Part shown: one piece after another, positions 1 to 5,713 of the stretch | How the letters are laid out: each line of letters opens with the position of its first letter | Numbering within the stretch: position 1 is the first letter of the stretch | NCBI GenBank assembly: GCA_003577005.1 | Contig: QEUW01000410.1 | Span: 1 to 6,679 of the forward strand | DNA from: Chloroflexota bacterium | GTDB taxonomy: Bacteria > Chloroflexota > Anaerolineae > Caldilineales > Caldilineaceae | DNA: 6,679 nucleotides | Direction of reading: 5' to 3' | Position numbers and translations under genes: made by a program | The notes under the pieces: generated by a model | The model's input: the letters and a program-made list of their open reading frames with translations, nothing else | What the model was told of the DNA's origin: nothing | Database searches by the model: none

Positions 1-17
1 GTGCTCTGTGAGCCGCT
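1..17. repeat. Partial copy of the CTCTGTG-type intergenic repeat
   Basis: Bases 4-17 read ctctgtgagccgct. They match 13 of 14 bases of the right arm end of the large inverted repeat between the binding-protein and permease genes (2821-2834, ctctgtgaaccgct). The copy is cut by the window edge, so its full form cannot be seen. It lies just after the stop codon of the last operon gene, so the operon seems to carry the same repeat type inside it and at its 3' end. A chance match of this length is possible but unlikely. Confidence 0.45.
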
Positions 18-37
18 GTTTGCTTTCTATCAATCCA

Positions 38-850
38 TCAAAGTGCCGCCAGTGCCGTGCGCAGGGCAGCGGAGGCGCGCCGAAAGTTAGCGGCGCGCAT
101 GTCGTCGGTTAACTTCGCATAGTTTTCCCAGCCGAGATGGGGCTCTAAGGTGAGATACCCTGTAAAGCCGTGTTGCTTGAGATCGGCTAAAATATCGGAC
201 CAACGGACATCACCCTCGCCGACGACACCGTAGTGGGTGGTGCCGCGCGGGGTGTCACGCACATGAACATAGACCGTGTACGGGCGCAGGAGGGGAAGAG
301 CATCTGTGTATGGGTCGCAACCCATCACGGTAAAGCTACACGGCTCGAAGAGGGCGCGGAAATTGTCGGGCAATTCCTGGTGAAAGGCCAGGCACTCTTC
401 GGGACGCCAGGCGCAGAAGCCGCCTTCTTCGTTTTCGTGCGCCAGGATGAGGCCGTAGGGTGCAGCAATTTCGCATAGCTGGTGGAGACGTTGTATGGCT
501 TCGCCACGATACGCTCCAGCCTGATCTTCTGTGGCGTAAAAGGAAAAGACGCGCAAGTATTTTGCGCCAAAGTGCTGCGCCAGTTCCACTGCCCGCCGGA
601 ACCGAGCGACTTCAGGCGCAAAATCGTCGGTGATTCGGGTCTTGCCCACCGGCGTGCTCAAGGCGATGACGGTAAAGCCGCCAGCCTGAATCATCCGCTG
701 TGCGTTGGCTGCCTGCTCATCGCTGAGATCGACCACGTTGCCGCCCCAGACGCCGCGCAAGTCGATATTCTTGATTCCATCTTGCGCCAGTACATCGAGG
801 GCAAAGGCCAAATCTTTGGAAACTTCATCTGTGATTGCACAAATTTGCAT
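38..850 (-). CDS. Sugar phosphate isomerase/epimerase-like TIM-barrel protein
   Basis: A 270-residue cytoplasmic protein of the xylose-isomerase-like TIM-barrel superfamily (AP endonuclease family 2 fold), the usual length for the group. Such enzymes isomerise or epimerise sugars, sugar phosphates or hydroxypyruvate-type compounds using a divalent metal. Visible family landmarks are IDLR at 29-32 on an early strand, LAHENEEG around 136-143 with Glu139 as a likely metal ligand, FEP at 168-170, VHVRD at 195-199 with His196, the GEGDV turn at 211-215, and LTLEPH near 233-238 with Glu235 as the closing ligand. Glu169 stands where many relatives have Asp. The ATG start has GAGGAG five bases upstream (856-861). 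It is the last gene of the sugar-transport operon, 17 bases after the MalG-type gene, so it probably works on the imported sugar or a product of it. The exact substrate cannot be read from the sequence. No signal peptide or membrane segment is seen. Confidence 0.88.
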   Translation of the reverse strand: MQICAITDEVSKDLAFALDVLAQDGIKNIDLRGVWGGNVVDLSDEQAANAQRMIQAGGFTVIALSTPVGKTRITDDFAPEVARFRRAVELAQHFGAKYLRVFSFYATEDQAGAYRGEAIQRLHQLCEIAAPYGLILAHENEEGGFCAWRPEECLAFHQELPDNFRALFEPCSFTVMGCDPYTDALPLLRPYTVYVHVRDTPRGTTHYGVVGEGDVRWSDILADLKQHGFTGYLTLEPHLGWENYAKLTDDMRAANFRRASAALRTALAAL

Positions 851-867
851 AGAGACTCCTCAACGGC

Positions 868-1779
868 TCAACGACCACTTAGCCCCGAAAGCTGAATGCC
901 ACGGATAAAATACTTCTGCGCACTAAAGAACAAGATCACCACCGGGATCACCTGGAGCATGGAGACCGCCATCAAATAGTTGACGCGCTGGCTGCGGATG
1001 TTCTGAAAGGTGCGCAGAGCCAGCGCAATGGTGTAATTTTCCATGCTGTTGATATAGATCAACGGCCCCATAAACTCGTTCCAGTGGTCCCACACCTGGA
1101 AGATGGTCACAGTGGCCAGTGCCGGGCCGGCCAGGGGAAGGATCACCCACCAGTAGATCTGCAAGCTGGATGCTCCATCCATGCGGGCGGCTTCGTCCAG
1201 TTCACGGGGGATGCTCATAAAAAACTGGCGCAGCAGAAAGATGCTAAAGGCCGTGCCACCAAACCAATAGGGGATGATGAGCGGCAGAAACGTGTCCAAC
1301 CACCCCAGATAGCGGAAGATCAGAAAGCGCGGGATCAACGTGACCGCACTTGGTAACATCATGGTTGAGATGACAAGCAGAAACATAAAATTGCGCGCCG
1401 GAAAGCGCAGCCGCGCAAAGGCGAAACCGGCCAGCGACGAGGTCAGCACCGTCCCCAACGTGGCGTTGAAGGTAATGACCAGCGTGTTTACCACATATAC
1501 ATAGAAGGGCACCGGCAAGGCATTCATCGCCTCCAGGTAATTGGGCCACCAGACCGGGTCCGGAATCCAGACCGGCGGGAAGACCCACTCCTGCCCCGAC
1601 CGCTTGAGCGAGGTAGAGAGCATCCACAACATGGGAATGCTCATGGCGATCGAACCGGCGATGAGCAACCCATGTCCCACCAGGTCGCGCACCAGACGCC
1701 GCACCGAGCCGAGCCAGGCTGCGCTTGTAGCCGTTGTAGTTGGCAACGTCAGGGTTTGCCGTTCGCTGGTCTGGGTCAT
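868..1779 (-). CDS. Carbohydrate ABC transporter permease, MalG type (CUT1)
   Basis: A 303-residue inner-membrane permease, second of the pair that forms the channel of a sugar ABC importer. After a polar N-terminus of about 30 residues come six predicted hydrophobic segments, the first around residues 37-58. The cytoplasmic EAA loop that docks the ATPase is clear: ELDEAARMDGA at about 193-203, followed by the LP pair at 214-215. The C-terminus (QKYFIRGI plus a Gly-rich tail) is typical of MalG proteins. The frame stays open 11 codons further upstream, but the ATG at 1779 is preferred because GAGGAG lies ten bases before it and the upstream permease stops one base away, which suggests translational coupling. 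The isomerase-like gene follows after 17 bases. The transported sugar is unknown. There is no sign of damage. Confidence 0.93.
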   Translation of the reverse strand: MTQTSERQTLTLPTTTATSAAWLGSVRRLVRDLVGHGLLIAGSIAMSIPMLWMLSTSLKRSGQEWVFPPVWIPDPVWWPNYLEAMNALPVPFYVYVVNTLVITFNATLGTVLTSSLAGFAFARLRFPARNFMFLLVISTMMLPSAVTLIPRFLIFRYLGWLDTFLPLIIPYWFGGTAFSIFLLRQFFMSIPRELDEAARMDGASSLQIYWWVILPLAGPALATVTIFQVWDHWNEFMGPLIYINSMENYTIALALRTFQNIRSQRVNYLMAVSMLQVIPVVILFFSAQKYFIRGIQLSGLSGR

Positions 1780-1780
1780 T

Positions 1781-2707
1781 TTACGCCGTCTCCTCGACTT
1801 CGTAATAGACAAGCCGCCGCGCCAGGCGGAACTGGAGCAACGTCAGGAGCAGGACGATCACCAACAACACCCAGGCCAACGCCGAGGCATAGCCCATCTT
1901 GAAATAGTCAAAGCCATTGCGCCACAGGTAGAGAACATAGAAGAGCGTGGCGTTCTGCGGACCGCCCTGGGTGGCAATATAAGCAGTCGTAAATACCTGA
2001 AACGAGCCAATGATGCCGATGACCAGATTGAAAAAGATCGTCGGGCTGAGCATGGGCAGGGTGATGCTCCAGAAACGCCGCCAGCCGTTAGCCCCGTCGA
2101 TGCTGGCCGCTTCGTACAGTGTTTGGGGGATGCCCTGCAACCCGGCCAGAAAGATGACCATCTGGCTGCCGATGCCCCACAACCCCATGAGGATGAGCGA
2201 AGGTTTGGCCAGATTTACGTCAAAGAGCCACTTCTGCGGCGGCAGACCGACCGAACGCAGAAAGTGATTTGCCAGGCCAAAGTCGGGACTAAAGATCCAG
2301 ACCCAGAGCAGGGCGTTGGCGACTGCCGGCGTCAGCGAGGGCAAAAAGAAGAGCGTGCGGTAGACCGGAATCCCCCGCAGCGGCAGGTTGAGCAGCAACG
2401 CCATGAGCAGTGACGCCAACAGATAGAGCGGCACCCCCAACAAGGTGTAATAGGCTGTGTTGTAGAGCGCCAGCCAAAAAAGCGAATCTGCCATCATCTG
2501 CCGGAAGTTTGCCACACCCACCCACCTGGGCGGTGTGAGGATCTCCCAGTTCATAAAGCTGATCAGGGCGGAGGCCAGCATAGGGCCGGCCGTAAAAATC
2601 AGAAAGCCCAAAAACCAGGGCAGGATAAAGAGCCAGCCATCCAACCCTTCACGCCAGAGCGGTCCGCGCCGGCGCCAGCCCGGTCGAATTCTTGTTGCTT
2701 GCGCCAC
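1781..2707 (-). CDS. Carbohydrate ABC transporter permease, MalF/UgpA type (CUT1)
   Basis: A 308-residue inner-membrane permease that pairs with the MalG-type protein encoded one base downstream. Six hydrophobic segments are visible, near residues 24-46, 80-107, 117-139, 168-190, 221-242 and 273-294. The short N-terminus without a large periplasmic loop resembles the UgpA/LacF class more than enterobacterial MalF. The EAA loop is EAASIDGANG at 199-208 with LP at 217-218, and the family's TQGGP stretch lies at 246-250 before the last segment. The start is GTG, chosen because ACGGAGG sits six bases before it and the protein then begins with a normal basic stretch. The gene follows the binding-protein gene after a 156-base gap filled mostly by an inverted repeat, so its expression may be set lower than that of the binding protein. 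The C-terminal codons carry the ribosome-binding site of the next gene. Confidence 0.93.
   Translation of the reverse strand: MAQATRIRPGWRRRGPLWREGLDGWLFILPWFLGFLIFTAGPMLASALISFMNWEILTPPRWVGVANFRQMMADSLFWLALYNTAYYTLLGVPLYLLASLLMALLLNLPLRGIPVYRTLFFLPSLTPAVANALLWVWIFSPDFGLANHFLRSVGLPPQKWLFDVNLAKPSLILMGLWGIGSQMVIFLAGLQGIPQTLYEAASIDGANGWRRFWSITLPMLSPTIFFNLVIGIIGSFQVFTTAYIATQGGPQNATLFYVLYLWRNGFDYFKMGYASALAWVLLVIVLLLTLLQFRLARRLVYYEVEETA
1790..1795 (-). promoter_or_regulatory. Ribosome-binding site for the MalG-type gene
   Basis: GAGGAG on the minus strand, ten bases before the ATG at 1779 and lying inside the last codons of the MalF-type gene. It decides in favour of that ATG over the upstream in-frame start at 1812, which has no comparable site and would overlap the preceding gene. 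The arrangement fits translational coupling of the two permeases. Confidence 0.75.
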
Positions 2708-2713
2708 CCCGAA

Positions 2714-2720
2714 CCTCCGT
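2714..2720 (-). promoter_or_regulatory. Ribosome-binding site supporting a GTG start
   Basis: ACGGAGG on the minus strand, six bases before the GTG at 2707. Its good fit and spacing support the non-ATG start of the MalF-type permease. Confidence 0.8.
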
Positions 2721-2738
2721 TCCTGGACAAGCTAGAGC

Positions 2739-2838
2739 CAAGAGCGGTTCACAGAGATCACAAAGAAGACACCGAGGGGGCAGAGAACAGTCTCTGTGTT
2801 CTCCGTGAAAACTCTGTGATCTCTGTGAACCGCTTTTG
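2739..2838. repeat. Long inverted repeat with CTCTGTG units
   Basis: Bases 2743-2762 are the exact reverse complement of 2815-2834 (20 of 20). With one mismatch the pairing extends to 2739-2762 with 2815-2838. A second, inner pair is gagaaca at 2783-2789 with tgttctc at 2797-2803. The right half is built from near-repeats of CTCTGTG: tctctgtg (2791-2798), tctccgtg (2800-2807), ctctgtga (2812-2819) and ctctgtga (2821-2828). The left half carries CACAGAG-type complements. The RNA would fold into a long hairpin between the binding-protein stop and the MalF-type start. On the operon strand no run of U follows the stem, so it is not a classic terminator. Likely roles are mRNA stabilisation or partial attenuation, as for REP elements between malE and malF in Escherichia coli, or it may be a dispersed miniature element. 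From memory, similar repeats occur between genes in several environmental phyla; this is unverified. Confidence 0.85.
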
Positions 2839-2863
2839 ATTTTTCGTACAAACTTTACCTCGG

Positions 2864-4252
2864 CTACGCACCCACGCAGTTGCCCGCGGCAATGCAATCG
2901 GCCAGTAACTGGTTGATCGGGTCTTTGACTTCCAGCGCCATTTGCTCGGCGGTCTTGGCGCCGGCCAGGACCGCGTCCCATGCGGGGGCGAGGATGTCGT
3001 TCATCTCATTGTAGATGGCCGTATCGGGGTGGCGGCGCACATGCCCGTCAAGCGCCTCGACAAAGAGATTCCAGTGGACATGCTGCGGCTCCTGTTTGAG
3101 GAAAACATCAGAGAGCAGCACTTCGCGGCGGCTGACCGAGAGACCGGCGCGCACCAGGATCGCCAAGATGTCCGGCTGGCTGAGGAACTCGATAAACGCC
3201 CAGCTTTCCTGCGGATGGGGTGTGCCCGACCAGATCCCCCAGGCGTCGAGCGGATTGCGCACAAAGGTGCCGGCCGACCCCATCGGCTGCGGCGCGATGT
3301 TCCAGTTGAGCCCTTCCTGCGCCTTCATGTCGATGGCCCACCAGGTGCCCTTCTGGGCGATCGCGCCGCGGCGGCCAAAGAACATGGCGCTGTTGCCGCC
3401 CTGGATGATCTGGTCGGCGGCCGGCGCCACCTGGTGCTCGTGGATCAGGTCGGCGGACCATTGCAACGCCTGGATCGTTTCGGGCATGTCGATGACACAC
3501 TCGGTCTTTTCCTCGTTCAATAGCCAACCGCCGTTGCTCCAGATCCAGTTGAGCTGATAGGGCCAGCCGCGCTCGCCCACCCAGCCAAAGATACGGTCGG
3601 CGCCTTCGCCTGTGGTCAACTGCTGTGTCGTATCGAGGAAATTTTCCCACGTCCAGTTGGGATCATCGAACGTGGTGGGCGGATAGGAGACACCGGCCTC
3701 GTCGAACAGATCCACATTGTACCAGAGCATGGCCGGGGAATTGTCAAACGGGGCCAGATACATCTTGCCGTTCCAGAACATCTCGCCCCAGTCTTCGGCA
3801 AAATAAGCATCTTGCTGGACAACCGGCGATTGTGCGACAAAATCATCGAGTGGTGTGAAAAAGCCGCGCGCAGCAAAGCCAAACATGAACTTGGTTTCAA
3901 AACAGTAGGTGTCCGCACCCACCGCGCCGGCCGCCTGCGCCATCACCTTCTGGTAGCCCTCGGCAATGTCCTCGTAGCTCACCTGGATGCGGCCCTGCGA
4001 CTCATTGAACTGGTTCACCGCCTCTATCCACGGTTCCGACAGCCAGCCGCCCCAGCCCACGGTAGTGTAGCGCAGAGCAACCGTCTCTTCTGCCGGCGCG
4101 GCGCCCCCTGACGGAGCCGGCTGCCCAGGCGCCGACGCTGGAACACACGCAGCCAGGAGCGTACCCGCGGCAGCCCCTGCACTCAGACGCAGAAATCCAC
4201 GTCGCGAAAGTTTCTGCTTTGCTAGTTGACTCGACATTGGTGAAGAGAGCAT
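2864..4252 (-). CDS. Extracellular sugar-binding lipoprotein of an ABC importer (family 1 SBP)
   Basis: A 462-residue substrate-binding protein of the UgpB/MalE-like family, the usual length. The N-terminus carries a twin-arginine motif SRRGFL at 16-21, a hydrophobic stretch, then a lipobox LLAAC ending at Cys36. It is therefore predicted to be exported by the Tat route and held on the outer face of the membrane by lipid. A Pro/Ala/Gly-rich linker follows, as is usual for anchored binding proteins. The body shows family features such as the stretch WNGKMYLAPFDNSPAMLWYN and, further on, an aromatic-rich region (NWIWSNGGWL) that could stack against a sugar. The C-terminus has two cysteines spaced DCIAAGNC. 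The ATG at 4252 is preferred because AAGGAGG lies five bases upstream; the frame runs further up to a GTG at 4282 without such a site. It is the first gene of the operon. The ligand is not identifiable. Confidence 0.93.
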   Translation of the reverse strand: MLSSPMSSQLAKQKLSRRGFLRLSAGAAAGTLLAACVPASAPGQPAPSGGAAPAEETVALRYTTVGWGGWLSEPWIEAVNQFNESQGRIQVSYEDIAEGYQKVMAQAAGAVGADTYCFETKFMFGFAARGFFTPLDDFVAQSPVVQQDAYFAEDWGEMFWNGKMYLAPFDNSPAMLWYNVDLFDEAGVSYPPTTFDDPNWTWENFLDTTQQLTTGEGADRIFGWVGERGWPYQLNWIWSNGGWLLNEEKTECVIDMPETIQALQWSADLIHEHQVAPAADQIIQGGNSAMFFGRRGAIAQKGTWWAIDMKAQEGLNWNIAPQPMGSAGTFVRNPLDAWGIWSGTPHPQESWAFIEFLSQPDILAILVRAGLSVSRREVLLSDVFLKQEPQHVHWNLFVEALDGHVRRHPDTAIYNEMNDILAPAWDAVLAGAKTAEQMALEVKDPINQLLADCIAAGNCVGA

Positions 4253-4257
4253 CTGTT

Positions 4258-4264
4258 CCTCCTT
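4258..4264 (-). promoter_or_regulatory. Strong ribosome-binding site for the binding-protein gene
   Basis: AAGGAGG on the minus strand, five bases before the ATG at 4252. It is the best Shine-Dalgarno match in the window, which fits the high expression expected of a binding protein, and it fixes the start against the upstream GTG at 4282 and the downstream ATG at 4237. Confidence 0.85.
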
Positions 4265-4297
4265 CGGTCTACAACGACACACACCAGAACCGCTTTA

Positions 4298-4325
4298 CTC
4301 ATAAACGTCACGCGGTAGCAGGCAA
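4298..4325 (-). promoter_or_regulatory. Candidate sigma-70-type promoter of the sugar-transport operon
   Basis: On the minus strand TTGCCT (4325-4320) and TATGAG (4303-4298) are separated by 16 bases. Each matches its consensus at 4 of 6 positions. Transcription would begin near 4291, giving a leader of about 40 bases before the start codon with the strong ribosome-binding site. It is the best pair I found by eye in this stretch, but the match is modest. Confidence 0.3.
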
Positions 4326-4336
4326 TCGATCTGCCT
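4320..4336. promoter_or_regulatory. Possible operator: AGGCA-N7-TGCCT inverted repeat
   Basis: AGGCA (4320-4324) and TGCCT (4332-4336) form a 5-base inverted repeat with a 7-base spacer containing ATCGAT. It overlaps the -35 element of the proposed operon promoter and lies between the two divergent genes, where a regulator could act on one or both. The arms are short enough to arise by chance. Confidence 0.22.
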
Positions 4337-4347
4337 ATTCCGCAGTC

Positions 4348-4409
4348 TATAGTGGTGTTCCAGGGGTGGGAAAACGTGGTTTGACGAGACAAATCTGCTA
4401 TGTTACTGT
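4348..4409 (+). promoter_or_regulatory. Candidate promoters of the divergent signalling gene
   Basis: Two possibilities are visible. TATAGT at 4348-4353 matches the -10 consensus at 5 of 6 positions, but has only a poor -35 region (TCGATC, 16 bases upstream); it would allow the ATG at 4400. TTGACG at 4381-4386 matches the -35 consensus at 5 of 6 and is followed after 17 bases by TACTGT (4404-4409), a weak -10; this would place transcription after 4400 and force use of the ATG at 4460. The sequence alone does not choose between them. Confidence 0.25.
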
Positions 4410-5713
4410 ATCAGAACCTTACCAATTACGCCAGGAGATTTTGCGGACATGATCAGGACATGAAGGATCACAAGATTGCCTTTGCAGAATTCGAACAGCA
4501 GTTGCGTGAAGGCCTGGGACAGTTGTACCACCCTGGTTACCGGCCACCCCAACCGTTGTCAACTATCTTGGGTGTCGATAGGCAGAACAGCATAGCGGTG
4601 GTGCGAGAGACGCTGATCCAGGCGATTGATGCGCTGAAACCGTCACCCGACACGCCCCCCAACGCCCGCAGTTGGCGGCTTTATCTCGTCCTATTTCATC
4701 GCTATGTGGAGGCGCGCACGCAAGAAGAAACGGCGGAACTGCTGAGCATTACGCCACGGCATTTACGCCGCGAACAGCAAGAAGCCCTTCATGTGCTGGC
4801 TCGCTGGCTCTGGGATCGTTACCCTGCCAGCCACACCTCACCGGATGAAAAAGAGACCGACGATGAAGGCGCTACCTGGCGTTCGCAAGTGCAACAGGAG
4901 TTGGCGGCGTTGTACAAGAGTTCACCCGGCGCCGTGGCGGATGTGGCCGAAGCCATCGCCGGGGCGGTTACGGTTGGGCGACCATTGGCGGCCCGCCATA
5001 ACGTCGAACTAGGCCATTGCCCGGTCGAAGCCGGCTTGCTGGTCGAGCTGCACCCTTCGGCGTTGCGCCAGATTGTGGTCACGGCAATTGAAAAGCTGGC
5101 GCAGCAGATGCCCCAAGGCCGGATTCTGCTCGCAGCAACACGGGTTGGAGATACGATCCAGATCACGATCACAGCTGATCCTGTGGCCCCCGGCTCGGTA
5201 CCCGATAGTGCCCTTATTCGCGAGATTCTAACAGCTCAGGGTGGTACGTTTGTCACACAGCGAAGTGGGGACGAGGTTCGCTACCAGGTCAACCTCCCCG
5301 CCGTTGCACCGCTTACTGTGCTCGTGGTGGACGACAACGCCGATCTGGTCCATTTTTACCGCCGTTTTGTGGCGAACACCCGGTACAGAATCACCCATAC
5401 GGCGGAAGGCCAATCGGTTTTTCACGTCATCGAGCAAGAACGGCCAGATGTCATTGTGTTGGATGTGATGTTACCCGATATGGACGGCTGGGAGCTGCTG
5501 ACGGCGTTGCGCAACCATCCACTCACCCACACCATCCCTGTGATTGTCTGTTCGGTGGTGCGCCGAGAAGAGCTGGCTTCCGTCCTACACGCTGCACGCT
5601 ATGTCGCCAAGCCAGTGCGCCGCCAGCACTTTATCCAGGCACTCGACCAGGTGTTGGCTCCGGTTTCGACATCAGCGACGCCAGTCCAAGCGCACAGTGC
5701 AACAGCTTGTTGA
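4400..5713 (+). CDS. HTH-like / degenerate kinase ATPase / receiver fusion protein
   Basis: A 437-residue soluble signalling protein with no membrane segment. Residues about 28-145 are helical; the stretch YVEARTQEETAELLSITPRH (102-121) and the following RREQQEAL resemble a sigma-region-4 or LuxR-like helix-turn-helix, so DNA binding is likely. Residues about 175-300 look like a histidine-kinase ATPase fold that has lost its catalytic boxes: HPSALRQIVVTAIEKLAQQM (218-237) sits where the N box should be but has no Asn, no DxGxG or GxGxG box is present, and LIREILTAQGG (272-282) with GDEVRYQVNLP resembles the end of such a domain. Residues about 306-420 are an intact receiver: DD 311-312, phosphoacceptor Asp355 in VLDVMLPDMDGWE, Ser385 and KP 404-405. 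It would act as a response regulator. Start is uncertain: neither ATG 4400 nor ATG 4460 (residue 21) has a well-spaced ribosome-binding site, and domain homology begins after residue 21. It is divergent from the sugar operon, and its 3' end overlaps the convergent kinase gene. Confidence 0.85.
   Translation: MLLYQNLTNYARRFCGHDQDMKDHKIAFAEFEQQLREGLGQLYHPGYRPPQPLSTILGVDRQNSIAVVRETLIQAIDALKPSPDTPPNARSWRLYLVLFHRYVEARTQEETAELLSITPRHLRREQQEALHVLARWLWDRYPASHTSPDEKETDDEGATWRSQVQQELAALYKSSPGAVADVAEAIAGAVTVGRPLAARHNVELGHCPVEAGLLVELHPSALRQIVVTAIEKLAQQMPQGRILLAATRVGDTIQITITADPVAPGSVPDSALIREILTAQGGTFVTQRSGDEVRYQVNLPAVAPLTVLVVDDNADLVHFYRRFVANTRYRITHTAEGQSVFHVIEQERPDVIVLDVMLPDMDGWELLTALRNHPLTHTIPVIVCSVVRREELASVLHAARYVAKPVRRQHFIQALDQVLAPVSTSATPVQAHSATAC
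5631..5713. other. 83-base convergent overlap of two coding ends
   Basis: The plus-strand signalling gene stops with TGA at 5711-5713, while the minus-strand kinase gene stops with TAA read at 5633-5631. The last 27 residues of each protein are therefore encoded on opposite strands of the same bases. No terminator hairpin with a T run is visible between or just beyond the stops, so the two transcripts probably run into each other. Confidence 0.8.

Noticed and set aside
233..895. Plus-strand open frames opposite the isomerase-like gene
   Set aside because: Shadow frames with no motif; the minus-strand gene has a good ribosome-binding site and conserved metal ligands.
1541..2413. Long open frame of 290 codons on the plus strand across both permeases
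   Set aside because: It is antisense to two clear permease genes that have ribosome-binding sites and family motifs. Its product is rich in Gln, Arg and Asp with no recognisable domain, as expected of a shadow frame in GC-rich DNA.
2739..2838. CRISPR array or tandem repeat array
   Set aside because: The CTCTGTG units are short, degenerate and arranged as one inverted structure, without regular spacers.
2811..2847. Stem followed by a T-rich stretch, resembling a plus-strand intrinsic terminator
   Set aside because: No plus-strand gene precedes it; on the transcribed minus strand the stem is not followed by a U run.
2942..3523. Plus-strand open frame of 193 codons opposite the binding-protein gene
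   Set aside because: It has no family resemblance and lies wholly inside a well-supported gene on the other strand.
4280..4282. Upstream GTG as start of the binding-protein gene
   Set aside because: It would add ten residues before the signal peptide and lacks a ribosome-binding site, while the ATG at 4252 follows AAGGAGG by five bases.
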